Shown here one piece after another: positions 34,350-45,440 of a stretch of 57,216 nucleotides of DNA (position 1 is the stretch's first letter; each line of letters begins with the position of its first letter). The notes below the pieces were generated by a model, which searched no databases, was not told the origin of the DNA, and saw nothing but the letters and a program-made list of their open reading frames with translations. The position numbers were made by a program, and so were the translations under genes. Source of the DNA: Folioceros fuciformis (Eukaryota > Anthocerotophyta > Anthocerotopsida > Anthocerotales); assembly GCA_049999805.1 (NCBI GenBank), contig JBNGIO010006248.1:137304-194519 (forward strand), written 5' to 3'.

Positions 34350-37183
34350 TTCGCCACAGGCTGCGAGCAGGCCAACACCATTTCCAGATTGGAAGACGGA
34401 CACCTGCAGCTCCAGGCTAGAGGTGTTTAAGGTACCAAGGACCGGGCCAACAAAACAACCAAAATATATATCCAACAGGAACCTGGAAACTTTCTACCAA
34501 GCTCAAAGGCACGTACTTCAACCAGGGACCTCGCGAATTATGGTGCTTTCATTTCTCTGAATTTCCACAAAGGCAACCCGAGAGAGGAGAGCAACCAAAG
34601 CACAACGTTTCCTTCAAAGGATACCTGTCAATTTAAACGTGATCGTAGCATTCCACGCTCTACCAGCTCGTAAACCTCAGCAAAAACCTAATAAAGGCTG
34701 CTATAAGCAGAGATGCAGTGAAAAAGCCAGGTCCCAGACCATTTGTAACTAAAGCATCCTCGGCTCAAAGCATAGACAGCAGGACTACGCAGCTAGAAAC
34801 AAGAGAGGCTGAAGGAGGAGTTGTCAGCGTCCCAATTCGGGGAAAACAAGCTGAGGGAACTGCAGAGGAGGCCTGGTGTTACCTGGCACGTCCCTCCCTG
34901 CACGTGCCGGTCTACCGATGAACTGCCAAAACATGCAACTCCCAGAGCACGATGCGATGGAGGGAAGGAAGGAATACTACAGCCTCCACCCGATAACTCT
35001 TGAGCGTGCAAACCCTTGGGCCGAAGATTAAAAGCCGAGGGCACGGTCCGACTCCGAAGGTCTCATACCCGCGGTACATGTATCGCCATATACACGATTG
35101 GAGTCATCGAGATGGAAACGAGGTGACCTATCGCAATTGAACAAAGGGGAATTCAAAGCCACCACGCGCGTTAAGGACGTCCTCGACAACAATCGTTCTG
35201 AGCCGGAGAAGGTAGCGGTAAAGAGACCCAGCGTAATGTGCCGTGCGCCTGGATGTATACGCGATTCCTAGGCAAATGATAGTGGCATCATTTTGCGGAA
35301 GAGAAGTGCTCGCAAATGCTGGAAACATATGTTTCGGAGCAAATGGAAGAAATCAGACCAGTGTCACCTGCCTTTTTGCATGCGAATAAAGGAGACACCA
35401 CTCCTGCTCAAATCACAGTTGAAATCAGGGACTAAGTCCGAGCTCGCAGTGCTGAAAACGTCTCGCCTTGCAGAGTTCACAAGTATTCCATCATACTATA
35501 ATCTACCCGCCTGTCTGTACAAACAGACGCAGTGATGAAAGCAATAATCTACGCATCTGCACAGAACAACAACGCTGACGCCTAAAAGATCCATAGCTGA
35601 GCCTGACACAGGACTCTGAGGACGGCACCACACCGTCTAGGATTCTGTCTTTTGCCGTGCTGGTGCAGCATCCGTCTGAGGCCACGCATAGCTCTGAGAG
35701 TCCACTTCAATCTGCGCACCAGTGTCATTTGCCATTGTATGCGAATCAAGAAGTCGAGATTCCTGCTAAAACCGGACTTTCCATTGCGAGTAATCCAAGT
35801 CGTTGCCTCGCTTGCAGTACTCGCAATGAGAAGGTTTTCCATCCCTGCTTCCTGCATTTCCTCCTGTACTTCTCAATTACCAACGGAGAAATATCACCGT
35901 GACATCTTCGGATCCAACACATCACTTCACTGCCACGACATTTTCTACAGTGAGTCTCCGACTCCACGTTGCCACAACCAGATGGCCATGGAGGCCTACC
36001 CAAAGCAGGAAGTTCGAAGAAAGGATGGCCTGTGCCAGTCAGTGAGCAGCGCGCGTGGCCATCTCAACGGGGTGAAAACAAACCAGCTTGCCCATATATT
36101 ATACTAAACCAAAAGTAAATAAATAGATTTTCTTTATTTGTTTGTTTATTTACACCATACAACCCAAAATGGAAACAGAAGATTCCCTACACGTGTCAAT
36201 GAAGAAACGAGATTCCTGCTCAAAATTGGGACAAGTCTCCACCACAATGTTAAAAAGGCAATAATCTACGCATTGACACAAAACGAAATCAAGACTTAAA
36301 CATAAACAAAAACTCCATGCATAACTTTGGAGATTCGATCTTTTGTGACATCTACAACATCATACATGAGTGCATAGATGCTCTAGTTCACTTCAAATTT
36401 AAGCACACCTATATCATGTACTGAAATCTTAGTTAAGAATGCGGACTAGTTTGTAGCCTTAATGTTGAAGCCACCCCAGAACTCGAACTCGAAGCCCGGG
36501 CATCTATGGATTTGCACAATCAATACTACTCAATCATGAAAGATCCATAGCTAATCCTAACAATAACTTTGAACATTGTGCTACGTTCTCTCATATTTTG
36601 TCTTTAATTTCACTATCTTGATAGTTGATGTCAATCTCCACTTAGCATCTAATTACTTAGAGTATGAGGTAGTGCACCTCAATTGTTGACCCTTTGCTCA
36701 ATCTGAAAGGAAGGACTATTAGGAACGTCTCTATAAACAGCTAATCATGGGGCTAAGGATTCGAATCCTAGGGTTTCACTATCTTTTTACTCTCCCCACA
36801 TTTAGGAGCCTTTAAATTAATTTATTAGTATCCAGAAATGCGGGTTGAAAACCAAGCGGCATTTGCAATTCCATGCTAAGAACCAATTATAGTACAAAAG
36901 TTTGTACTAAGTGCAAACCACTACACACAAATTCTTGCTATGAGTATGCCTGTGTTCACAAGTGTGCTCCATAAACTAGCTAATACACATTTTAAGCACA
37001 TAATGATCAAAACAATCCTAAAAAATAGGGAAAAAAAAACCCAAAAAAATCCATTTTCTGGGCACTAGCACGTACTTGTGCGCACCATGGCTTTAAGGTT
37101 TTATTATTTTTTGGATTTTTTTTGTATAAAAGATCTGTTTTGATCATTTTTTACCCCTTTTTGCACAATTTTGTAGTGAGAAC
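34350..37183. other. Repeat-rich stretch without supported genes
   Basis: Short ORFs only, none with a domain. From about 35330 the sequence contains loosely repeated phrases: ACCAGTGTCA-TTGC-ATGCGAAT at about 35360 and 35725; GCAATAATCTACGCAT at about 35540 and 36260; AGATCCATAGCT at about 35588 and 36540. They look like three diverged copies of a 350-500 bp module becoming more AT-rich to the right. From 36.1 kb on the sequence is strongly AT-rich. Confidence 0.5.
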
Positions 37184-38344
37184 ATGAGTACATCTTAACT
37201 AGTCCTCATCTTTCTTTCGATCATCTATAGTTACAAGTACAATGGGTATGCAGGGAGTTCTTGGAGCTCAAGGAATGCTAGGCTGAGATCCTCTCAAGAG
37301 CGCTCTTGGCTTTGCTGATGCCAAAATAGCAAAACGACCCCCCATTAAGCAGTTAGCCTCTTGTTCCAATCTTGGGAACATTGTCATTAAGGCTACTAAG
37401 TGGGGTAGGTGTGAGCGTACTCACTGAACTCTAGGAGTGCACCGGTATACCGATGCACCCGCACTTGAAAACCTTCATTTTCAATCAAGAAAGCTTTCTT
37501 CAACATAGTCACTTAACTGCAAGAGTGACCATGTCTACTAACGCCCTTGCACTTGAAAACTTCATTTTTCATCGAGAAAATTTTCTTAAACATACTCACT
37601 TAATTGCAAGGTTGCATCGGTCTATTGGTGCACTCACACTCGAAAAACTTTATTTTCAATTAAGAAAACTTTCTTAAACATACTCACTTAACTATAGGAG
37701 AGCACCGATCTACTGTCGCACCCACACTGTAGAATTGCGCCGGTAGACCGGCGCACTTGGACCGCTTGTTTTTTTAATTTTTGAATTAAGGAGTTGCAAA
37801 AAATGGTAAAAAGTGGATACAAAGCTAGGATCGTACCAATGGCAGAATGCACCAAACAGGCTTTGTGGAATCCGATCGTTTTGACCAGATTGAATTATCC
37901 AATCTATGCCCTGACTCCATTATATTGAACTTCGTTTCCTCTAATTGACAACCATGTCTTGTCCTTCGCCCCGCTAGATCCTTGAGCTGGGATCCGAAGG
38001 CATTCACCAACTTGAAGGGGTCACTAGACAGCGAGCCCTGCAAGTTAGACCAATCCACCAACCGCTTAGGAGTTCATCTTCTCATACCTCGTCTCGTAGG
38101 ACCCCTGAGTACGCTCACACCTACCCCACTACGTAGCCTTAACGACAGTGTTCCCAAGATTGCAACAGGAGGCTAATGCTCAATGGGGGGTCGTTTCGCT
38201 ATTCTGGCGTCGGCAAAGCCAAGAGCGCTCCTGGGAGGATATCAGCCTAGCATTCCTTGAGCTCCAAGAACTCCCTGCATACCCATTGTACTTGTAACTG
38301 TAGATGATAAAAAGAAAGATGAGGACTAGTTAAGACGTACTCAT
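37184..38344. mobile_element. 1.16-kb element with 240-bp terminal inverted repeats (MULE-like, non-autonomous)
   Basis: The left arm (about 37184-37423) reads ATGAGTACATCTTAACTAG, GGGTATGCAGGGAGTTCTTG, CAAGAGCGCTCTTGGCTTTG, GTGGGGTAGGTGTGAGCGTA. The right arm (about 38106-38344) is its reverse complement over the whole length with scattered differences, ending CTAGTTAAGACGTACTCAT. The 680-bp interior has a tandem repeat on the left and no transposase frame. Long inverted arms with a short non-coding interior fit a non-autonomous Mutator-like or foldback element. I could not see a clean target-site duplication. Confidence 0.8.
37420..37756. repeat. About 87-bp tandem repeat inside the inverted-repeat element
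   Basis: Three to four diverged units, each with a CACTTGAAAAC-type phrase, a TTTTCAAT-AAGAAA stretch, CTTAAACATACTCACTTAA and a CACCGGTCTACCG-like phrase. The array ends in a perfect palindrome TGCGCCGGT-AG-ACCGGCGCA at about 37737-37756. Confidence 0.8.
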
Positions 38345-39017
38345 ATTCGTGAGTTAAGTTAGTAAGAAAGGAGCCCTTCTTCCAAGAGCCTCACACATTG
38401 GAGGGTACGAACCCACCTTGCCAACATAGTGCACCCTACATGTCGGAAGACGAAGTCTTTTCCACTCCTTGTGCAGATGATGATAGTGAAACTGATTGGC
38501 ATGAAGTTATGATCACACTCCTAAGTGAAGAGGGTAACTCAACGGCGCTCATTCTCGTAGGAGAGGAGGACTGCGATTTTGTGAAGCAAGGGAATCTTAA
38601 CCTCATCCTTATATAAGTGGAGAAAATCGATCATGGGCAGGATCAAGAATAGCTGGGTCTAGAATGAGGCAAGTCTCGATTGCTATCCTGGTAGCAAGGA
38701 AATTAGGGGCATCATGGTAGTATTTGGCTGTGGCCACTTCTAACCCTAAGGAACTTCCAATGGTGGTAACTAGGGAAAAGATGCGAGCATTATATGATAA
38801 GGTTTTTGCAACTCTCATGTTGGGGNNNNNNNNNNNNNNNNNNNNNNNNNNNNNNNNNNNNNNNNNNNNNNNNNNNNNNNNNNNNNNNNNNNNNNNNNNN
38901 NNNNNNNNNNNNNNNNNNNNNNNNNGGTGATAGGTATGTAGGGAACTGAAGTGGAGTTTTTTTAGTGGAAACTACTTGAAAGAGGGTCAACACTATGTTG
39001 TAGTCCTCCTACGAGAG
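38345..39017. other. Gap-containing stretch left of the copia element
   Basis: Short ORFs without domain, one of them read into a 100-N gap at 38826-38925. No gene supported. Confidence 0.4.
38826..38925. other. Assembly gap, 100 N
   Basis: Run of 100 N about 90 bp left of the copia target-site duplication. Confidence 0.95.
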
Positions 39018-39022
39018 GCTAG

Positions 39023-39304
39023 TGTAGGGTTATTAAAGCCCAATGTGCTTAGGCTAATGTGTTTAGTCTAAGATTAGTGTCTAGTTAAGTATCATTAGTT
39101 TAGATTAGCTTAAGCTAATCTGTAGGAAGCTTCTTGCGCAGCTTGCTGTGAGCTTCTTGTGAAGCTTCCTAGGGAGCTCTTCTAGAGCGTATAAATACCC
39201 CCTTGAGCTCCCTTGCCAACTACTCTCAATGTGACCTCTTCTTCTCCTCTCCTCTCTGCCTCCTCTTCTCCTCTCCTCCACCATGCTCCTCTAGTGATCC
39301 TATT
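39023..39304 (+). repeat. 5' LTR of the copia element with TATA box
   Basis: Starts TGTAGGG; a TATAAATA box lies at about 39190, as expected for the LTR promoter. Its 3' boundary reads CCTATTA before the primer-binding site, where the other LTR has CCTACA. Confidence 0.9.
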
Positions 39305-39344
39305 AGTGGTATCAGAGCAGGTTGTGGAGCAAGACCATGAAGAT

Positions 39345-39610
39345 GGCCATCTAGGAGAGGGAGGGTAGCCACGCAGGCGCCACCTCGATGCCATGCAGGC
39401 GCCACCTAGGCGCCATGTGAGAGCCACTTGGGCGCCACCGGGCGCCACATCAGCGCCACCTAGGCGCCATGTGAGCACCAACGGGCGCCACATCAGCGCC
39501 GCTTAGGCACCACGCGGGCGCCACCTTGGCGCCACTAGGCACCACTTGGGCTCACCGGGAGCCACGCAGGCGCCACCGGCGTGCCACCTAGGCGCCTCCG
39601 GACACCACGT
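39345..39610. repeat. GGCGCCAC-rich leader of the copia element
   Basis: Between the primer-binding site and gag lies a run of imperfect units built on AGGCGCCACCTAGGCGCCATG, roughly 12-30 bp each, more than ten copies. It is very GC-rich against an AT-rich setting and has strong self-complementarity (GGCGCC). Confidence 0.85.
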
Positions 39611-39913
39611 GGGTGCCCATTACGCGTGAAACGAGCATGCCAGTGAAGCGAGGACCCGATTGACGAGCGCCAGAAAGTGAACAAATCGCAGACGCCGGGA
39701 GCGAGTGTGTGGGCGCCGTATTGACCCCGGCTGAGGAAGTCAGGATCTCGATCAGACGTAGGAGGACATTCCTGTTATGAACGATAGAGGCCCAAGTTGT
39801 GGACATACGATTCGGAAGAAGTTATGAGGGTAACCTGTAGAATCTACATTTCATTTCGACCAATTTCAAACTAGCTTTTTGGTTGATTTGGATCGATTTT
39901 GAAGCATAACGTC

Positions 39914-41065
39914 ATGTTCAATATCGAGAAGTTAGATGGTACTAACTTCCCGTTCTGGAAAGAACAAGTGTATAATGTTCTAGTACAGAAGAAGCAGATC
40001 AAGCCCATCAAGCTGCTAGGAGTGAAACCTGTTAGCATGACTCAGGATGAGTGGCAGGATCTAGATGAGCTTGCTAGGTCTACCATCATGCTAACAGTGT
40101 TGAAGTCGGTCTACTTCAACGTGAAAGACAAGACCACAAGTTTCGCGCTATGGCAGAAGCTGTGTGACTTGTATGAGAAGCAAAGTGCGGCTTCTCAGGT
40201 GTATTGGTTGAAACAGCTGGTGGACTTGAAGATGAAGGAAGGGACGAGGATGTCCGATCATCTGAATGAGTTCAATACCATTTTCAGCCAGCTCTCATCT
40301 CAAGGTATCTCGTTCCCAGATTCCATGAGAGCTATGTTTCTGTTGGTCACATTACCAGAGAGCTGAGACACCTTCCGTACGGCTCTGAGTAATTCCGCTC
40401 CTGCCAGTGGTCTTACCGTTGTAAATGTAGAAGGTAGCCTGTTAACAGAGGAGGTGAACAGGAAGAATATGGAACCTTCGAAAGGTTCTAATGCCCTCAT
40501 GGTGAGAGGAAGGTCCACTTCAAAGGGGAAGTACAAGGAGCGAAGTTCTTCCCGCAGCAAATCTCGTAGTCGTAACAATGTTGAGTGTTACCATTGTCAC
40601 AAGAAGGGTCACATCAGAAGGGACTGCGAGAAGTTCAAGAAGGAAAAAGGCAAGGAGAAGAAGCAGAGCGACAACAAGGCAGATTCGAGTATCGAGCGTG
40701 ATGAGGTGAACTCTGTTGACGATGAAGATGTTCTTATCTCTTCTTCTTTTGATTCTGCACAACTGACAGCCATGGAGAGTCACTTATTCTCTAATTGGAT
40801 AATTGACTCTGGAGCATCTTTCCATGTTACTTCGCATAGGGAGTGGTTTAGCACTTATGATGCTACTAGGAAAGGATGTGTTCGGCTTGGAAATAACTAC
40901 GCGTGCAAGATAGCAGGCGTTGGTGATGTGCAGCTGAAGTTCGACAACGGATCTTCATTCACACTAAAGGATGTCAGGCATGTTCCGAAGTTGACCAAAA
41001 GCATGATTAGCGCAGGGCAGTCGGATGACGCTGGCTACCACTATTGGTTTGGAGATCGTTCTTGA
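39914..41065 (+). pseudogene. copia gag and protease region
   Basis: Begins with an ATG just before FNIEKLDGTNFPFWKEQVY, the copia-type gag start. A CCHC zinc knuckle (CYHCHKKGHIRRDC) lies at about 40588, followed by a basic region and the protease active site (NWIIDSGASFHVTS) at about 40795. An in-frame TGA near 40364 splits gag and another stop at 41063 ends the frame after protease. In an intact copia element this would be one continuous polyprotein with pol. Confidence 0.9.
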
Positions 41066-41998
41066 AAGATCTCCAAAGGTTCTCTTGTGATAGCTCGTGG
41101 ATCGAAGTGTGGCACTTTGTACTCACTTCAGGTAACCACTGTCAAGGATCATGTGATTTGTGTAGCGGAACAGCCAAGTGTTTCCTTGTGGCATAGTCGG
41201 TTAGGACATATGTCTCAGAAAGGAATGAAGATCTTATCTCGTTTTGGTTACGTCCCTGCTCTTGACTTCTCCGATTTCTCCGTGTGTCAGCACGTGTGAA
41301 GCGGTGGTTACGGCAGTGCATCTTATTAACAGATCTCCTAATAGGGCTGTGGATGAACAGGTTCCAGAGGAGATGTGGTCTGGAAAGAAGCCGTCATACA
41401 AACATCTACGAGTGTTTGGCTGCGAGGCATACTACCATGTTCTGAAGGAGTTTCGCGACAAGTTGGCTCCTAAGTCAAGAAAATGTATTTTTCTTGGCTA
41501 TGGTGAATCTGGTGAGATGGGATACCGTCTGTGGGATCCAGAAGCCAAGAGGATGGTTCGCAGCAATGATGTGTTCTTCAATGAGACCAAGATGCACAAG
41601 AAGCCTACTCCAACTGTGGAGGTGCGACGGGTGGTCTTCCAAGAAGATGGACTTGACCGTCCCGCGCAGGCTGAACATCGTGATGTGCAGGAACAATTTC
41701 GTCCATTTGTAGACGAGGAGAGAGTGCAACCAGCTCCGGTCGAGGCGCCAGTGCTTCGTAGGTCAGTGCTTTGTAGGTCAGGAAGGATCTCACGTCCTCC
41801 TGACAGGTATGTTGCATCTCTTGATTATGTCATGCTGACGGATTGTGGGGAGCCCTCTTGTTACCAAGAGGCCATGTCAGTGACTGACAAAAACAAGTGG
41901 GAGAAGGTGATGCAGTCGCAGATGGATTCGCTCCATAAGAACCAAACTTGGGAGTTGGTTCGGTTGCCTAAGGGCAAAAAGGCGTTGCCATGCAAATA
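41066..41998 (+). pseudogene. copia integrase region with the catalytic core deleted
   Basis: The pre-integrase zinc-binding part is recognisable (VSLWHSRLGHMSQKGMKIL, about 41190). At about 41297 the sequence jumps straight to AVVTAVHLINRSPNRAVD, which normally lies after the DDE catalytic core. The 170 or so residues that hold the catalytic acidic residues are absent. A C-terminal integrase part (SYKHLRVFGCEAYYHV) follows and the frame stops at 41998. Confidence 0.88.
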
Positions 41999-41999
41999 G

Positions 42000-43380
42000 G
42001 TGTATAAGATGAAGGACATACCCCATTATGGCAAACCCAAGTACAAGGCACGATTGGTTGCGAAGGGTTTTAAGCAACAGCAAGGTATTAACTTTGATGA
42101 GATTTTCTCACCAGTTGTCAAAATGACCACCTTGCGATGTGTTCTTGGTCTGGTTGCGAGGCTCGACATGGAACTTGTCCAGATGGATGTGAAGTCGGCA
42201 TTTTTGCATGGTGATCTCCAGGAAGAGGTATACATGCAGCAACCAGAGGGTTTCATTGAGAAGGGCAAAGAGAGTCTGGTGTGCAAGTTAAAGAAGAGCC
42301 TTTATGGTTTGAAGCAAGCACCCAGGGAGTGGTATTTCAAGTTCCACTCATTTATGCTTTCTCAAGGCTACAAGCGTAGCGATGAGGATCATTGCCTCTG
42401 TACGAAGCAAGCTAAGGATGGAAGCTTGCTCATTCTAGTCCTCTATGTGGATGATATGCTAATTGCTGGGACTAACATTGATGAGATTTCAGCGTTGCAG
42501 TCAAAGTTGAATGGTCGCTTTGACATGACAGACTTGGGGGAGGCAAGCCATATTCTTGGCATGCGTATTCGTCGAGACAGACAGAAGCGTTTGATGTACT
42601 TGTCTCAGACAGAATACATTAACAAGGTGCTTCAACATTTCAATATGGAGAAGGGGAAGGTCTTAAGTACTCCGTTGCCTCCATATGTGAAACTTTCGAG
42701 CAAGGATTGCCCAAGTTCTACGGAGGATAAAGCTGAAATGGAGAAGGTTCCATACTCATCAGCTGTAGAGAGTTTGATGTATGCAATGATTGCTACACGT
42801 CCTGACATTGCTTTTGCAGTGGGAGTGGTTAGCAGGTTCATGTCAAACCCTTGCAGGAAGCATTGGGAGGCAGTGAAAAGAGTTATGAGGTATTTGAATG
42901 GTACAAAAGCTTTGTGCTTATGTTTTGGTAGTGAAGATGCATCTGTAGTGGGATATACGGATGCTGATTATGCAGGGGATATGGACAAAAGGAGGTCCAC
43001 ATCAGGTTATGTCTTCATGTGCACTGGAGGGGCAGTCTCATGGCGATCTCGTTTGCAATCGTGCATAATGCTATCTACCACAGAGGCCGAGTATGTTGCA
43101 GCGACTGAGGCTTGCAAGGAAGCCATGTGGCTTGCTCGTTTAGTGGGAGATTTGGGGATCAAGGTGAGCTGCCAGTGTTGCATTGTGATAGCCAGAGTGC
43201 TATCCAGTTGGCGAAGAATCCAGTGTTTCATGCGAAGACCAAACATGTGGAAGTGAAGTATCACTTCATTCGAGAGGTGTTGGAAGACAAGAGGGTACAG
43301 CTTGTCAAAGTTCACACCAGTTAGAACCCTGCAGATGTTCTTACCAAGGGGCTCTCTACGGAGCAATTCACACAAGCTCG
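42000..43380 (+). pseudogene. copia reverse transcriptase and RNase H region
   Basis: Reverse transcriptase blocks are complete: ARLVAKGFKQQQGINFDEIF, LVQMDVKSAFLHGDL, KKSLYGLKQAPREWY and the active-site VLYVDDMLIAG. RNase H follows (VGYTDADYAGDMDKRRSTSG, LSTTEAEYVAATEA), then a frame change near 43160 and a second piece LPVLHCDSQSAIQLAKNP; a TAG at about 43322 interrupts VKVHTS-NPADVLTKGL. Confidence 0.92.
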
Positions 43381-43444
43381 GACACTCATGGGCATGAGCT
43401 AGACCACTCTCTTATGAAGGTAAATTGGCCTTTAAGTGGGAGGT

Positions 43445-43735
43445 TGTAGGGTTATTAAAGCCCAATGTGCTTAGGCTAATGTGTTTAGTCTAAGATTAGT
43501 GTCTAGTTANNNNNNNNNNGTATCATTAGTTTAGATTAGCTTAAGCTAATCTGTAGGAAGCTTCTTGCGCAGCTTCCTGTGAGCTTCTTGTGAAGCTTCC
43601 TAGGGAGCTCTTCTAGAGGGTATAAATACCCCATTGAGCTCCCTTGCCAACTACTCTCAATGTGACCTCTTTTTCTCCTCTCCTCTCTGCCTCCTCTTCT
43701 CCTCTCCTCCACCATGCTCCTCTAGTGATCCTACA
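43445..43735 (+). repeat. 3' LTR of the copia element, containing a 10-N gap
   Basis: Same sequence as the left LTR; TATAAATA at about 43621. The ten N (43510-43519) replace a single base present in the left LTR, so the gap has almost no true length. Confidence 0.93.
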
Positions 43736-43847
43736 GCTAGTGTGCCTCTATGACTCCTTTGAATCCATGATGGAGATGGGTACTACATACGCCATGGATG
43801 CATGAATGGATGGGTTTCATGCATACCTTACATCCTGAGAGGATGCC

Positions 43848-43945
43848 TTAAGGTTTAGGGCTTAGGGGGGTATGCATGAGTAAGGTATGCATTTAACCCA
43901 TGGGTTTAGGGTAAGGATGCCTTAGGGTTTAGGGTTTCATGGATG
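43848..43945. repeat. Telomere-like TTTAGGG patch
   Basis: Interrupted units of GGTTTAGGG and TTAGGGTTTAGGG mixed with GTATGCAT/CATGGATG phrases. Confidence 0.7.
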
Positions 43946-43996
43946 CATACATCACACACAACCAGTCCCACAAGGAAGAAGGGCTTACGACAACAT

Positions 43997-44173
43997 CCTT
44001 GCAAATAAACCGCTGCTTGACACAAAGGACTACACCCCTTGCAAATAAACCGCTGCTTGACACAAAGGACTGCTCCCCTTGCNNNNNNNNNNCCCTTGCA
44101 AATAAACCGCTGCTTGACACAAAGGACTGCTCCCCTTGCAAATAAACCGCTGCTTGACACAAAGGACTGCTCC
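43997..44173. repeat. 40-bp tandem repeat, about four copies, with a 10-N gap
   Basis: Units begin CCTTGCAAATAAACCGCTGC at 43997, 44037, 44077 and, after ten N (44083-44092), 44094 and 44134, and end AAAGGACTGCTCC. The unit at 44077 is cut by the gap, and both sides of the gap carry the same CCCTTGC phrase, so the copy number is unresolved. Open frames across it come only from repetition. Confidence 0.9.
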
Positions 44174-44494
44174 CCACTGTTTAGGTCCATTTGGAGCAGC
44201 TACCTGGAAGTCAAGACTCTTCTGATGCCGCCCCTTCTCGTGAACATGAACAACGTTCTAGGTACCCTTTTACAAGGCTTTTGGAGACTTAGGGCGCCAT
44301 AGATTGTGTCGCGAGAGTATGGCTTGCAAATATTTGGGGAAGTTGGTCGCCAAGGGTAGTGCCAACTTGGGCACCTATGAAACAAGGTTGGGAGCTATTG
44401 GAAAGAGGTGAAGGAAATCTGAGAGGATTTTGGAATCTTGGTGTGACATATTCGTTTTATGCTTAACTGGTTATAGGAAGGGCTGATTGTGAGG

Positions 44495-44911
44495 ATGAAG
44501 CAAGCCTTGCTTCAGAAGTCGGAAATGGTCGAGGAGGTTAGGGGAGCCTATGGCATGGATACTAGGGAGGGAGATTCTGACGCCCAAGACCAAGAGGCTT
44601 CTTTGGAACTTGATCAGGCATTCTATGTTTTGCCAGGGCTGAATGTGGGGATGAAGCAAGCCTTGCTTCAGAAGCCGGAAATGGTCAAGGAGGTTAGGGG
44701 AGCCTATGGCATGGATACTAGGGGGGGAGATTCTGACGCCGAGGACCAGGAGGCTTCTTTGGAACTTGATCGGGCATTCTATGTTTTGCCGCAAGCGGAT
44801 GATGGAGGCTCGAGATCCTTTAGGGTGACATCACTAGAAGGGTTTCTTGGAGAAGCAAGGCAAGAGAGGGTTAGATTTTTCAACAATCCCTGCCCCCCAT
44901 CACAATCTTGA
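44495..44911 (+). CDS. Hypothetical ORF with an internal 52-residue duplication
   Basis: An open frame of about 138 residues from the ATG at 44495. A 156-bp unit is repeated twice in tandem (44495-44650 and 44651-44806), so MKQALLQKSEMVEEVRGAYG and MKQALLQKPEMVKEVRGAYG recur, each followed by GDSDA-DQEASLELD and AFYVLP. The frame is kept because 156 is a multiple of three. No domain is recognised and it lies among repeats, next to a retroelement remnant, so it may be part of a dead element rather than a gene. Confidence 0.3.
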   Translation: MKQALLQKSEMVEEVRGAYGMDTREGDSDAQDQEASLELDQAFYVLPGLNVGMKQALLQKPEMVKEVRGAYGMDTRGGDSDAEDQEASLELDRAFYVLPQADDGGSRSFRVTSLEGFLGEARQERVRFFNNPCPPSQS

Positions 44912-45301
44912 CAAGGTCCCCGCAAGCAAGACGGTGGCCCAAGAAGAGCAACCTGCTCATCCAGGGTCCATAAGCAAGCCTCTGACCTAGTGTTGGTTCT
45001 GCTTGGTAGAGAATTGGCAACTGACCTTACGACCCGATATCTTTCGATGGCCAAAGTGGTTAGGTGGCCAACATGGGAGCTCTTTGTCCTTCTTTAACTT
45101 TTGAACAATAGACTTTTATTTTTGCTTGGTTCGTTTGCAAAAAGTTAGTCAGCGTCGACCAATGGCTCCAAGGTGGAGCATTCCCGTACGGCATCAGAAA
45201 GTAGCCCTCTGCCTTCTTTGGTCAACTGCAGGAGTTCCCCTTAATGTCAGAGTTCCAGTTTGGTGCCCTTTTCAGGCTTGTTTACCTAATGCAAACTATT
45301 G

Positions 45302-45440
45302 AGATGGGTTGTTAGTAGCAGCGGGGGACGAAGCATGCAGATTATGCAACAATGGAGCCCTGCACAACAGCCAAAATATGTTCTTCCAATGCAAGTTTGC
45401 TCGACAAGTTTGGCGAGAGGTTGAGGGCTGGATGCAATAG
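45302..45440 (+). pseudogene. LINE-type zf-RVT fragment
   Basis: Reads DGLLVAAGDEACRLCNNGAL, then FFQCKFARQVWREVEGW and a stop. The CRLC, then F-x-x-C-x-x-A-R-x-V-W spacing is that of the zinc-binding domain found after reverse transcriptase in plant LINEs. Flanking frames are broken, so only a remnant remains. Confidence 0.65.

Larger units (their letters stand above)
39023..43735 (+). mobile_element. Ty1/copia LTR retrotransposon, internally deleted
   Basis: Two LTRs of about 281 bp (39023-39304 and 43445-43735) start TGTAGGGTTATTAAAGCCC; the right one ends CCTACA. The element is flanked by the 5-bp target duplication GCTAG at 39018-39022 and 43736-43740. A primer-binding site TGGTATCAGAGC (about 39307, initiator Met-tRNA type) and a polypurine tract AAGTGGGAGG before the right LTR are in place. 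Order of coding parts is gag, protease, integrase, reverse transcriptase, RNase H, which defines copia. Several in-frame stops (about 40364, 41063, 41297, 41998, 43322), a frame change near 43160 and loss of the integrase core make it non-autonomous. The LTRs differ at only four or so positions, so insertion was recent. Confidence 0.95.

Noticed and set aside
36730-36790. A GATTCGAATCC phrase resembling a tRNA T-arm
   Set aside because: No acceptor stem or anticodon arm could be fitted around it on either strand.
38398-38616. An acidic 72-codon ORF
   Set aside because: Begins at a non-ATG codon, too short, no domain, in repeat surroundings.
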